Shown here: piece by piece, positions 9,112-17,821 of the stretch
Layout: the number at the start of each line of letters is the position of its first letter
Position numbering within the stretch: position 1 is the first letter of the stretch
NCBI RefSeq assembly: GCF_007859915.1
Contig: NZ_SJPM01000002.1
Coordinates: 894,298-958,297 of the forward strand
Direction of reading: 5' to 3'
Length of the DNA stretch: 64,000 bases
Source: Neorhodopirellula pilleata
GTDB taxonomy: Bacteria > Planctomycetota > Planctomycetia > Pirellulales > Pirellulaceae
The notes under the pieces: generated by a model
Databases searched by the model: none
Seen by the model: the letters and a program-made list of their open reading frames with translations, nothing else
What the model was told of the DNA's origin: nothing
Translations under genes and position numbers: made by a program

Positions 9112-9204
9112 CGACGAACCAAGCGATGCACCCCAGTCCCGGAGCCGAGCGTTTTGACAATTGAAAATCTTTCGCCGCGACGGGGTGATCGCGGTCGTTC
9201 GTCG
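9112..9204 (+). repeat. attC-like site 3 (type B, sequence-divergent)
   Basis: The boxes CGACGAAC and GTTCGTCG are shared with type A, but the stem is different: left CGATGCACCCCAGTCCCGG pairs with CCGCGACGGGGTGATCG. The left arm again has two extra bases, G after CGAT and A after CACCCC, at nearly the same positions as in type A. Conserved architecture with changed sequence is the strongest argument that these are attC sites. Confidence 0.65.
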
Positions 9205-9327
9205 ATGCTGCAACGCACGTCCCCGGCCCGAATCCAGGACTGAATCAACACTCGTTGAACACTGGTTCGCCCACGTTCGATACAATGACATCTGGCCAAA
9301 CTCGTTCGAGCTGTCGCCGTTGGGACA

Positions 9328-9419
9328 CGACGAACTATCCGATCCACGGCAGCGGCCAAGACGCTATTTTGGAACTTCCAACTTTTCACCGGCCGCTCCG
9401 TGATCGGCGGTGTTCGTCG
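9328..9419 (+). repeat. attC-like site 4 (type A)
   Basis: Stem, extrahelical bases and loop are nearly identical to site 1. It closes a 215-bp cassette (about 9198-9412) whose 123-bp body has no plausible ORF. Confidence 0.65.
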
Positions 9420-9469
9420 ATGTTGCAACGCCCGGCCCCGACCCGAATCCAGGACTGAATCAACGCTCG

Positions 9470-9499
9470 TTGAACACTGGTTCGCCCGCGTTCGATACA
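9470..9499 (+). promoter_or_regulatory. Promoter-like sequence upstream of the lipoprotein cassette
   Basis: TTGAAC (9470-9475), an 18-bp spacer and GATACA (9494-9499) repeat the arrangement at 8530. It lies about 145 bp before the ATG at 9644, with attC-like site 5 between them. Inferred promoter. Confidence 0.35.
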
Positions 9500-9542
9500 C
9501 TGACATCCGGCCAAACTCGTTCGAACTGTCGCCGTTGGGACA

Positions 9543-9634
9543 CGACGAACTATCCGATCCACGGCAGCGGCCAGGACGCTGTATTGGAACTTCCAACTTT
9601 TTACCGGCCGCTCCGTGATCGGTGGTGTTCGCCG
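9543..9634 (+). repeat. attC-like site 5 (type A)
   Basis: Same stem as site 1. The right box is GTTCGCCG (9627-9634), one base different from the others. The following lipoprotein ORF begins 10 bp later. Confidence 0.65.
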
Positions 9635-9643
9635 ACTGAAGGC

Positions 9644-10123
9644 ATGTCCGCAAGACTACGAAATACCAACGCTTTGGTCGCCTGCTTGATCGTCGCCACG
9701 ATTGGCTGTGGCCCTAGCACGGAAACCTTCAATTCCGCATCGAGCGTTCCGAGCAACTCCGTTATCGAGGTTCCTTCTAACGCTACACATATTGCCGTTA
9801 CTCACCTTTCCGGACAGCATCGCGCGACCTTCACCGCCGATCTGCAAGGCGTGCAACAATGGGTTGATGACCTTCGGGCCCTCAAGCCCGAACTTAACTC
9901 TACTCCGCGTTCACCGAACTGGCTCGTAGACGCCAATGAATACTTAAAACCAACGCTGATCAACGAGGAGCGTGATACGTTTACGCTGCGCATGGGGTCA
10001 CCCAGCGGCTTCTCCGAACATATGCTAAAATTTGTGATCGTTCGATCTACGCGCGGAGGCGTGACAACCCTTTGGCACGATCCGCACACATCGAGAAACT
10101 ACCTCTGGGCCGTATACAGATAG
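9644..10123 (+). CDS. Putative lipoprotein carried on a cassette
   Basis: This 159-residue protein starts at ATG 9644, just inside the cassette boundary. Longer in-frame extension upstream reads through attC-like site 5 and is rejected. The N-terminus has a lipoprotein signal (ALVACLIVATIGC, lipobox Cys at about residue 22) followed by a Ser/Thr/Asn-rich linker. The remainder has mixed alpha/beta character with no family I recognise. It would be anchored on the periplasmic face of a membrane. Cassette genes of unknown function with a secretion signal are common in chromosomal integrons. Confidence 0.65.
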   Translation: MSARLRNTNALVACLIVATIGCGPSTETFNSASSVPSNSVIEVPSNATHIAVTHLSGQHRATFTADLQGVQQWVDDLRALKPELNSTPRSPNWLVDANEYLKPTLINEERDTFTLRMGSPSGFSEHMLKFVIVRSTRGGVTTLWHDPHTSRNYLWAVYR

Positions 10124-10131
10124 CGGCGAAC

Positions 10132-10660
10132 CAATAAGGATTTGACTTCGCGGCGAGGCGTGGTTTGAGTTCGAATCTTTTTCTTGGCTGGTCCGTAAGT
10201 CGCTGCCCGAAGCCAGTGCCACTAGCCGAAGCTCAAGTCCTCTGTTCAAGAAGCCCGGTTGGATTTCCCACGCAGCCTATCGCCTGTATGGTTTTTGCTT
10301 CCGTGCTTGGTACTCCGGTGCGGATGGTGGTACCTATGCGAGATCGAATGCGTGGATTGATTGGGTGCTTTCGCGCCAAAACGAGCGAAGTCACCACGCA
10401 GTTCAGCCGTCTCAAGCACACTGTTCGTGTTTTTTGACGCGTTTGACTGCCACTTAGACGCACCTTCATCATTCGCCCTCCCGAAGACGTTTCGTGTTCA
10501 TTGATGGGTGGGAGTCGCTTCATCTTTCCTTATCCGCTATCGAAGTACGTCAAGCCACGCTCGATCTGGATGCCCATCGAATCAAGGCTCTGATAAGTCA
10601 CCTCGACCACTCGCATCTCCCCGCCGCACTCGGTGCACTGCATCGGTGCGGTCAGATTTT
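10132..10660. other. Region without a convincing gene between cassette array and tandem repeat
   Basis: An open plus frame at 10146-10457 (Trp-rich, no ATG near its start) may be a decayed cassette gene. On the minus strand, 10530-10643 could encode a 37-residue peptide beginning MQCTECGGEMRVVE, a single CxxC zinc-ribbon-like half. Neither is supported by a start signal or a family match. Confidence 0.4.
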
Positions 10661-11236
10661 GGCTAGTCGTAGGCTGGGTCGCAGCGATAGCGGAGACCCG
10701 GCACGCATCGGTTCAAACTACATTGACCCAAAACCGCTGCCGGGTGTTCGTCGTCAAAGCCCTCCTCCACCCAGCCTACTTAACAAGCAACCCGACTAAA
10801 GCAATCGCCGGCTAGTCGTAGGCTGGGTCGCAGCGATAGCGAAGACCCGGCACGCATCGGTTCAAACTACCTTGACCCAAAACCGCTGCCGGGTGTTCGT
10901 CGTCAAAGCCCTCCTCCACCCAGCCTACTTAACAAGTAAACCGACTAAAGCAATCGCCGGCTAGTCGTAGGCTGGGTCGCAGCGATAGCGGAGACCCGGC
11001 ATGCATCGGTTCAAACTACCTTGACCCAAAACCGCTGCCGGGTGTTCGTCGTCAAAGCCCTCCTCCACCCAGACTACTTAACAAGTGACCCGACAAAAGT
11101 AATCGCCGGCTAGTCGTAGGCTGGGTCGCAGCGATAGCGGAGACCCGGCACGCATCGGTTCAAACTACATTGACCCAAAACCGCTGCCGGGTGTTCGTCG
11201 TCAAAGCCCTCCTCCACCCAGCCTACTTAACAAGAC
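10661..11236 (+). repeat. 149-bp tandem repeat, nearly four copies
   Basis: Copies start at 10661, 10810, 10959 and 11108, each with GGCTAGTCGTAGGCTGGGTC; the last is cut short next to galM. Each unit folds: TAGGCTGGGT pairs with ACCCAGCCTA about 90 bp on, and CCCGGCA pairs with TGCCGGG inside. Copies differ by only a few bases, so the expansion is recent. A 28-bp piece of the unit occurs again in reverse orientation at 44931-44958. Confidence 0.85.
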
Positions 11237-12280
11237 CTAATCAACCAAAAAGCGATGAACCGTGATTTCTCGGACTTCATCGCCGGGGCGCAATAGCGTT
11301 GATTGGAAATTCTCATGATTGGGCGCGTCCGGTGCGTGCTGAGTCTCCAGACAAAACGCATCGTGACTGCCATGTCCCGCCGATGATTCGTTGCCACCCA
11401 AATGATTGGCGGTGTAGAGCTGCATCGTCGGTTGGGTGGTTTCGATTTCCAATACTCGGCCGGTTGAATGATCCGTTACCCGAGCCGCTGGACGCAAGTT
11501 ACCGGGCTGACCTGCGACGACATAGCAATGATCGTATCCCTTCGTCGCGGGCAACTGGTCGATTCGTTTGGCAAACGTTTCAGGATGCAAGAAATCAAAT
11601 GGCGTATTCTGGACGGAGTTCAGCTTACCCGTCGGGATCAAATCATCATCCACGTCGAGCAGTTCGTTCGCATGAATGACCGCAATATGTTCGCGAGCCG
11701 TCCCCGATCCCACTCCCGCCAGATTCCAATAACTGTGGTTGGTCAAGTTCACGTGCGTGGGTGCGGTTGTTTTAGCGGTGTAGACGATGGTTAATTCATT
11801 GTCATCGTTCCATCGGTATTCCGCGGTGGCGGTGACTTCGCCGGGGAACCCTTCGTCTCCGTCTGGACTGATCAACGTGTATCGCACCCCTTCACCGGTC
11901 ATGGCGTCGGCTTCCAGCGTCTCGCCCGTCCATAACTTGTGAGAGAAGTTCACTTTTCCGCCATGCAGGCAGTGTTTGCCATGATTGATGGTGACCTGAT
12001 GTTGGACGCCGTCGATCGTAAAGGTTCCGAATCCGATCCGATTGCAAAACCGACCGATCGAGCTGCCGAATCCAGGGTGCGGTGCGAGATAACGCTCGAT
12101 CGAATCAAACACCATGTTCACATTGGCCAGTTTGCCGTCTCGATCGGGAACGTTCACTTCCAGCAAGGAGGCACCCCAATCCATCACCGAAATGGAGTTT
12201 CCGTGACGATTGGTGAGGGTCATTCGGGTAACCGCTTGGCCGTCGGAGGTCTTTCCGAATGAAGAGGTTTGGATGGTCAT
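11237..12280 (-). CDS. galM: Aldose 1-epimerase (galactose mutarotase)
   Basis: A 347-residue protein of normal length for the family. It interconverts alpha and beta anomers of aldoses in the cytoplasm. Recognisable motifs are GSSIGRFCNRI, the HCLHGG segment, LTNHSYWNLAG with the catalytic His, and the C-terminal FCLETQHAPD with the catalytic Glu. No signal peptide is present. It is a single-gene unit, divergent from the kinase at 12511 and bounded at its 3' end by the 149-bp tandem array, whose last copy ends within a few bases of the stop codon. Confidence 0.93.
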   Translation of the reverse strand: MTIQTSSFGKTSDGQAVTRMTLTNRHGNSISVMDWGASLLEVNVPDRDGKLANVNMVFDSIERYLAPHPGFGSSIGRFCNRIGFGTFTIDGVQHQVTINHGKHCLHGGKVNFSHKLWTGETLEADAMTGEGVRYTLISPDGDEGFPGEVTATAEYRWNDDNELTIVYTAKTTAPTHVNLTNHSYWNLAGVGSGTAREHIAVIHANELLDVDDDLIPTGKLNSVQNTPFDFLHPETFAKRIDQLPATKGYDHCYVVAGQPGNLRPAARVTDHSTGRVLEIETTQPTMQLYTANHLGGNESSAGHGSHDAFCLETQHAPDAPNHENFQSTLLRPGDEVREITVHRFLVD

Positions 12281-12510
12281 AGGGCGATCGGTGGGGCTCG
12301 AAAGTGAAGCTGGAAACTGGAGAATTCGACCAGTCTGTGGAAGTCTGCGGTCGCTTGCAAGAGTGCTTCGAGACGGAGTTTTAATGCTGGAAATCGTTCC
12401 GAACCATTAGGATTGACTGGTTTTTAGTCCCACCACGTCAAAATTAGAAAAAGTTTTCATGAAGCAACTATGATGGGTCACCGCCGGTCCCCCACTCCGT
12501 CCGATCCCAC

Positions 12511-15015
12511 ATGTCTGACGCCACGTCCCCAACCGAACGATCCGCATCGACAGATCCGCTGGCTGAAAACCAGCAGATTCTGCTGCGTTCAGCTCGAACT
12601 CCCGCCGGGGACGGCGGAAGGCGTGAGAAGGTTCCCTCGCCTTTGCCTGATCTGGTGGCGACCCAGGACTTCACGCCGACGGTCGATCAAACTGATACCG
12701 ACGCCAATTTGTCTCAGTCGTCGACTGATACTTCGCTCGATAAACAAGTTTCGGACCTAGCGTTCGCCGCCGCATTGGTCCGCAGCGGCAAGGTCAAAGA
12801 ACGACAACTCGAACGCGCGGTCAAAGATTGGACCGTGTTCGGCAATCAGTCGCTGGCCGAGCAACTCGTCCGCAATGGCATCTTGACCGAGGAAGAGATC
12901 TCGCACTGGCAAGCCGAGGCGCGGAAGCTCAAAGATTCGGTGAACCAATCGGTTGCCGAGGATCCGCGATCGCAATCCATGTCTTTGGGCGGCAGCCAAA
13001 TGCTCCGGATCGACGGAAGCGGTCGTTTAGCCAAGCTACTCGGCTTGGGGCACAGCTCGGAGCCGAAATCTGACGACAACGAACGGGGGCTCATTACCCG
13101 GTTCAGTCTTGTGCGAAAAATCGGTGAAGGCGGTTTGGGAACCGTCTGGCTCGCCCGAGATGAAAACCTTCGCCGCTACGTCGCGATCAAGGAGATTCGA
13201 AATCAAAACGACCGGGTCAGCGCAAGCACACTGGCCCGATTCCGCCGCGAAGCCGAGGTCACCGGACGATTAGAGCATCCCGGCATCGTTCCCATCTATG
13301 AGTTCGGCACCGACATCCAGACGGGCCGGTTTTTCTATGTGATGCGTTTCATGGGTAAACAAACCATGCAAAACGCGATCAGTGAGTACCACGAGCTACG
13401 CGAGACCGGCAACGACGACCCGCTGATTCTGCATCGCTTAATTAGCGCGTTTGTGGAACTTTGTAACTCGGTCGCGTACGCTCACTCCAAACAGGTTATT
13501 CATCGTGATTTGAAACCCGAGAACGTTGCGCTGGATAGCTTCGGCCAAGTGATCTTGCTCGACTGGGGGCTGGCCAAGATCAACGACGATACGGGAGCCG
13601 CCGAAGCGGCCTTTGAAATCGGTGACGATGAAATCGCATCATCGAATTTGACCCTGGCAAGTCAAGTATTGGGTTCGCCGATGTACATGGCGCCCGAACA
13701 GGCATCCGGGCACATCGAACTGATCGACGAACGCACCGATGTTTACGGTTTGGGAGGCATTCTGTTCGCCATTCTGACCGGCCAATCGCCTCACGAGCCG
13801 TCGCACGATAGTTCGGTCAATGTGACCTTCAGTGAGCTATTGACGGAGATCGTCAGCGGCAAGGTCGTCCACGCCAAAGAAGTGGTTCCGACGGTTCCTC
13901 CCGAACTCGACGCGATCTGCTTTCGTGCTCTTCAGAAGAAAAGATGCCTGCGATATCCATCGGCTTCCGCGCTCGCCGAAGACTTAGAGCGTTACATGGC
14001 CGGACGTAAAGTTTCGGCTTACAAGGAACCTTCCCGTCGCAAAGTTAGTCGGTGGGTTAGCGAACATCCGAAATGGTCTCAGTTCATCGGCGTCGCGTCG
14101 GTCGTTTTGATCCTAGTGATTTTTATTTCAACATATCTGGTGCGGCAAAACCAAAAAGCTGCGATGTCGCATCGCTTCCAACAAGCCGCCGACGTCGTCA
14201 AGGAACTCGCTTTTCACATGCAAGCCCAAGCCGAGGACGGAATCAAAGACGCTCGGTTTTTGGCCAGTTTGCCCGCCGTGCAACAGATCATCGAGGGGGC
14301 TCATGATTCGCCCCCGACGGCCGCCACGGAATCGATTGATGCTTCGAACCGCTCGGAGATGCAAAATCGTTTTGCATCCATCGCGGAAGCACTACTGCAT
14401 CGCAACCAATCGTACCACTCGATCGAAATGATCGCATTTGCCCGTGACCAAGCCAAACAGATCACACGAGTGGAACGCAATGTGGGAACCGGGCTGGTTC
14501 GCCGTGTTCCCGAGGCGCTTCTTTCATCGTTCACGATCGACGAACAAAATGCCACCATGGCGTCATTGATGCCGGGTGACGTGCTGTTGAACACCAGTGA
14601 CAAGACCGTTCAGGGAGTCGACGCCGAATACAACGATTCGCTCGCTCTCACAGTCACGACTTCGGTATACGATCAAAGAAACGATGTCGCGTTCGGGCTG
14701 CTTGTCATCCAACTTGACCTCCGTGGTTTGATGCGAGACCGGATCGAATCGACTCGACGTGACGGCGTGAATGTTTACATTGCCGATGGAAACGGTTTGA
14801 TTCAAATGGTTCTCTCGGAAGGTGTGTTTCGTTCGCACTACCACGGCAAACCGATCGCCACGTTGGCTCCCGATGCCTCTCGCATTTTCGGCGGTACGAC
14901 GTTCGAAACCAGCTACTCTGATGAAACATCTTTGTACGCCAAACGCGTACGATTGGGCGAGCGAATTTCCAAGTCCAGCGCCGATGTCGGCGTCGTTGTC
15001 CAGGTACACAATTAG
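12511..15015 (+). CDS. Membrane-bound Ser/Thr protein kinase with C-terminal sensor domain
   Basis: This 834-residue protein has a kinase domain at about 197-505: glycine loop KIGEGGLGTVW, the Lys in VAIKE at 227, HRDLKPEN at 331, and DWG at 351 in place of DFG. A region at about 75-130 recalls a DnaJ- or GspE-type N-terminal helical domain. One transmembrane helix lies at about 522-544 (FIGVASVVLILVIFISTYL). The 290 residues after it would be extracytoplasmic and resemble a dCache-like sensor (AEDGIKDARFLASLPAVQ), as in membrane-bound sensor kinases. The gene ends in a tail-to-tail 4-bp overlap with the lipid kinase gene at 15012. The ligand is unknown. Confidence 0.85.
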   Translation: MSDATSPTERSASTDPLAENQQILLRSARTPAGDGGRREKVPSPLPDLVATQDFTPTVDQTDTDANLSQSSTDTSLDKQVSDLAFAAALVRSGKVKERQLERAVKDWTVFGNQSLAEQLVRNGILTEEEISHWQAEARKLKDSVNQSVAEDPRSQSMSLGGSQMLRIDGSGRLAKLLGLGHSSEPKSDDNERGLITRFSLVRKIGEGGLGTVWLARDENLRRYVAIKEIRNQNDRVSASTLARFRREAEVTGRLEHPGIVPIYEFGTDIQTGRFFYVMRFMGKQTMQNAISEYHELRETGNDDPLILHRLISAFVELCNSVAYAHSKQVIHRDLKPENVALDSFGQVILLDWGLAKINDDTGAAEAAFEIGDDEIASSNLTLASQVLGSPMYMAPEQASGHIELIDERTDVYGLGGILFAILTGQSPHEPSHDSSVNVTFSELLTEIVSGKVVHAKEVVPTVPPELDAICFRALQKKRCLRYPSASALAEDLERYMAGRKVSAYKEPSRRKVSRWVSEHPKWSQFIGVASVVLILVIFISTYLVRQNQKAAMSHRFQQAADVVKELAFHMQAQAEDGIKDARFLASLPAVQQIIEGAHDSPPTAATESIDASNRSEMQNRFASIAEALLHRNQSYHSIEMIAFARDQAKQITRVERNVGTGLVRRVPEALLSSFTIDEQNATMASLMPGDVLLNTSDKTVQGVDAEYNDSLALTVTTSVYDQRNDVAFGLLVIQLDLRGLMRDRIESTRRDGVNVYIADGNGLIQMVLSEGVFRSHYHGKPIATLAPDASRIFGGTTFETSYSDETSLYAKRVRLGERISKSSADVGVVVQVHN

Positions 15016-15938
15016 TCCCCATCGCGTCGGATAGATCCGTCGCGTCCGACGTACATGGCGATAGCGGCTGGTTCGATGCAAAAGCGAATCGGTTCTTCGT
15101 CGACAATCTCGCCATCCATCGTGAATCTCATCGGGGGCGAGGACTGCAACTCCACGCATTTTGCCTGACGATAGATCACTTGATCGCATTGCTCGAAGGA
15201 ACCGGACAAATTCCCGGCGACAATTTCTACCATATCCATCACGTTGCCGTCCTTAATCAAAACAACATCCAATAAACCATCGTCGGTTGATGCCAAAGGG
15301 GCAACCTCGATGCGTCCCGCATTGGTTCGGCCGTTCGCAATGAGGATCGCCCAACTATCCATTTCTATTTGATCACCGTCGATGTCAATCCGCACGCGGT
15401 AGCTGTTCATGTCCGCAAGTACCGAAATCGCGCCACGGACGTAACTCAGCGCACCCCAACGTTGCTTGATCTCGTCTGTCATCTCTTCGGAGACGCGGAC
15501 GCAATTTCCTCCGGCGGCGACGTTGGCGAACCATCGTTGATAGTTTTCCGCAAACACCTTTACCACGTCCATGCGAATCGGCTCGCTGTGACGCATTTCG
15601 GCGACGGCGAGATTGATCTCGTCAGAGATTCCGAGTGTTCCGGCGAAATCGTTGGCGGTTCCAAGCGGGATGACCGCAAGATTCGGTCGGGAGGCAATGT
15701 CGATTTTCATCATCGCGTTAACGACCGCATTAACGGTGCCGTCTCCTCCGGCGGCGATGACGGTTTGGCATTCGCTCGCGGCGATGCATTGATGCAGGTC
15801 GACGTCACGCTGCATCTCGGTCCATCGAGTCGGCACGTCCACGAGCAATCGACGCAACTGCTCGATCTGTAAGGATTTTCCGGAACCACCGTTCCAAATG
15901 ACGTGATATTGCATGACTATGACTCGATCAACTTTCAT
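15012..15938 (-). CDS. Diacylglycerol / lipid kinase family protein
   Basis: This 308-residue protein has the DAGK catalytic layout: NGGSGKS near residue 18, the ATP-binding AAGGDGTVNAVVNA near residue 60, PLGTANDFA, and a C-terminal sandwich domain ending in a DGE motif. Members phosphorylate diacylglycerol, sphingoid or related lipids, and the true substrate cannot be told from sequence. The start overlaps the stop of the upstream GH13 gene (ATGA), which implies translational coupling. It is the last gene of the leftward run that begins at 22111. Confidence 0.85.
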   Translation of the reverse strand: MKVDRVIVMQYHVIWNGGSGKSLQIEQLRRLLVDVPTRWTEMQRDVDLHQCIAASECQTVIAAGGDGTVNAVVNAMMKIDIASRPNLAVIPLGTANDFAGTLGISDEINLAVAEMRHSEPIRMDVVKVFAENYQRWFANVAAGGNCVRVSEEMTDEIKQRWGALSYVRGAISVLADMNSYRVRIDIDGDQIEMDSWAILIANGRTNAGRIEVAPLASTDDGLLDVVLIKDGNVMDMVEIVAGNLSGSFEQCDQVIYRQAKCVELQSSPPMRFTMDGEIVDEEPIRFCIEPAAIAMYVGRDGSIRRDGD

Positions 15939-17767
15939 TCATTTGGATCTTGGGAATAGATCAGCGCGGTGTACGGCGGTATTTCGACGCGTCCGCGATA
16001 AGGATGCCCGTCGTAGGCTTGGTCGATGGACTCAATGTCGCCGCTCGCATTCCCGCCGAAATCGTCGCTGAAGATTTTGCGATCACTACTGAATCGTCGT
16101 CTCCATGTTCCTGGTGACGGCAAACCGAATTCGTATTGCCCGTAGTGCTGATTCGCAAAATTAATCACCACGACGGTTTCATCGCCCAAACCGCCGTCGC
16201 GCCGACGGATGAAAGCAATCACCTTGTTTGATTGATTGACATGATGAATGTCAATGTGTTGTCCGGTGAGTCCTCGCGTGTTGCCGTCACGATTGAGTCG
16301 CAAGCGGATCAACCTCGACGTCAGTTTCACAATCCCCGCGTGCTCATCGCTTTTATCCCAGTCAAGCGACTCGGCATCTTGGAACCAACCATCCTCCAAA
16401 AACTCTTGGCCTTGAAACAGCATCGGGATCCCTGGGGCGGTCAAAGTCAGCGCCAGTCCGATCGTCGCGCGTTTTTGGGCATACCAGTTGTCCGGTTCGG
16501 ATTCATCGACCTCGCTGGGCACTCGTGACTTTCCGTTGGCAACCTCGTCATGTGATTCGGTGTAGACGATTCGTTGAAACGCATCGCCGTTGTAGCGATG
16601 TCGTAGCGCATTGCAGACTTGATTCATGTCGCGGTGTCGATCGTCACTTTGTGTAATGACATCACGGATGGGGTGAACGAATCGGGCATCCCACTGCGTA
16701 GCGAATCCAGCGCCGCCTTCGTCATTCGACTTCGTAAGGTAGGCGTTGTTCTGCAGGTCTTCGGCGATTGTGATGGCGGAAGGTTTGAACGCGTGGATCT
16801 CGCCGTTGATCCACTGTGTCAGGCTCCATCCTTCGGGAATATCTTGCGTTCCACTGGCATCAATACTTCGAATGTAGAGTGTCATGTCATAGCGTAGTCC
16901 ATCGACATGGTAGTCTTCCAACCACATCATCGCGTTGTCACGGATGTAGGCTCGCACTTCGCCTCGCCCGTAGTCCGGTCGTGTGTCACCCCAGGGAGTG
17001 CTAGATCGATGGTCGTTGTAGAAGTAGATTCCGCCTTTATCGTTCTCGCTCCAACCGTCGAACTGCCATAAATCTAGGTCGCTTGGCCCAAAATGGTTGT
17101 AGACCACGTCGAGAATGATCGCGAACCCGGCTTGATGAGCCTCTCGAACAAAGTGTTTGAAACCGACCGGACCACCGTAGGCTGATTCGATTGCGAACGG
17201 ATGAGCTGGGTTATACCCCCAGGAATAATCGCCTGCGAACTCTGCGATCGGCATGATTTGAAGTGCATTGACGCCAAGCTTTTGTAAGTGTTCGAACTTC
17301 TTGGTGAAGTCTTCGAAGGTGCCTACCGAGTCCTTGTTGGAGCGGAAGAACGTACCGATGTGCGCTTCGTAGATGACCAGTTCGTTCCACGGAGGCATTG
17401 TGAAATGGTCCCCTTGCCATTCAAAATTAGGATCATGAACGACTCCGTTTCCGACGCTGTTGGTGACCTCCCGTGCTCGGGGATCGATTCGCTGGAATTT
17501 CTTGTCGCCATATCGAACCTCGTACTTGTAGTGATCTCCCGGCCTGGCGTTCTCGACGATCGAAAACCAGCAACCGTTGTCCTCACGCTGCAACGAATGG
17601 TCGTCTGAGTTCCAACCGTTGAAGTCACCGACCACTGCAACATGGTTCGCGTGGGGTGCCCAAACGCGGAAAGCAACGCCACGGTCGAGAGGAATTGCAC
17701 CCATTCCTTCAACGAATTGGTCCGTCGAATATGCCTCCCGATGCGCGGGCGTGACGATATGGTTCAT
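15935..17767 (-). CDS. GH13 alpha-glucan enzyme (1,4-alpha-glucan branching enzyme-like)
   Basis: This 610-residue protein starts with a CBM48-like domain (RVWAPHANHVAVVGDFNGW, residues 34-52). The (beta/alpha)8 barrel follows, with the GH13 catalytic set: nucleophile D294 in DGLRYD, acid/base E336 in TIAED, and D407 in ESHDE. An all-beta C-terminal domain ends the protein. Length and motifs fit a branching enzyme or a related trehalose-/maltooligosyl-type hydrolase; the sequence alone does not decide which. It probably acts on cytoplasmic glycogen. It is coupled to the lipid kinase downstream and follows the transglutaminase gene with a 54-bp gap. Its start context CTTTCCCATGAACCA is identical to that of the transglutaminase gene. 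Confidence 0.85.
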   Translation of the reverse strand: MNHIVTPAHREAYSTDQFVEGMGAIPLDRGVAFRVWAPHANHVAVVGDFNGWNSDDHSLQREDNGCWFSIVENARPGDHYKYEVRYGDKKFQRIDPRAREVTNSVGNGVVHDPNFEWQGDHFTMPPWNELVIYEAHIGTFFRSNKDSVGTFEDFTKKFEHLQKLGVNALQIMPIAEFAGDYSWGYNPAHPFAIESAYGGPVGFKHFVREAHQAGFAIILDVVYNHFGPSDLDLWQFDGWSENDKGGIYFYNDHRSSTPWGDTRPDYGRGEVRAYIRDNAMMWLEDYHVDGLRYDMTLYIRSIDASGTQDIPEGWSLTQWINGEIHAFKPSAITIAEDLQNNAYLTKSNDEGGAGFATQWDARFVHPIRDVITQSDDRHRDMNQVCNALRHRYNGDAFQRIVYTESHDEVANGKSRVPSEVDESEPDNWYAQKRATIGLALTLTAPGIPMLFQGQEFLEDGWFQDAESLDWDKSDEHAGIVKLTSRLIRLRLNRDGNTRGLTGQHIDIHHVNQSNKVIAFIRRRDGGLGDETVVVINFANQHYGQYEFGLPSPGTWRRRFSSDRKIFSDDFGGNASGDIESIDQAYDGHPYRGRVEIPPYTALIYSQDPNE

Positions 17768-17821
17768 GGGAAAGTTCCTTGAGGTTAGCTTTGATCAAAA
17801 AGTAAAAAAATCCCAAACGGC

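Larger units (their letters stand above)
8033..10131 (+). mobile_element. Cluster of attC-like sites with gene cassettes (integron array without visible integrase)
   Basis: Five imperfect palindromes of 92-93 bp (8388, 8603, 9112, 9328, 9543) share an AAC-bearing left box (CGACGAAC), a GTT-bearing right box (GTTCGTCG or GTTCGCCG), and stems in which the left arm has two unpaired extra bases. That is the folded layout of integron attC sites. Taking the G/TT of each right box as the boundary, the cassettes are about 8474-8688, 8689-9197, 9198-9412, 9413-9627 and one from 9628. Two carry an ORF starting 10 bp after the right box; three have no ORF. A right box also lies at 8033-8040 but its left partner is degraded. 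The last cassette has only a left-type box (CGGCGAAC, 10124-10131). No tyrosine recombinase is in the window. The boxes depart from the textbook RYYYAAC/GTTRRRY. Confidence 0.65.

Noticed and set aside
9093..9653. 186-residue minus-strand ORF across the attC-like sites
   Set aside because: It is produced by the near-identical copies of the 215-bp cassette, as its translation repeats itself; not a gene.
10146..10457. Open plus-strand frame after the lipoprotein cassette
   Set aside because: No ATG/GTG with a ribosome site near its start and no recognisable family, so not called as a gene.
10661..11236. Possible CRISPR or attC array in the 149-bp repeat
   Set aside because: The unit is repeated whole without distinct spacers, and its GTTCGTCG box has no matching CGACGAAC partner at the expected distance. 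It is a tandem repeat, not a CRISPR or attC array.
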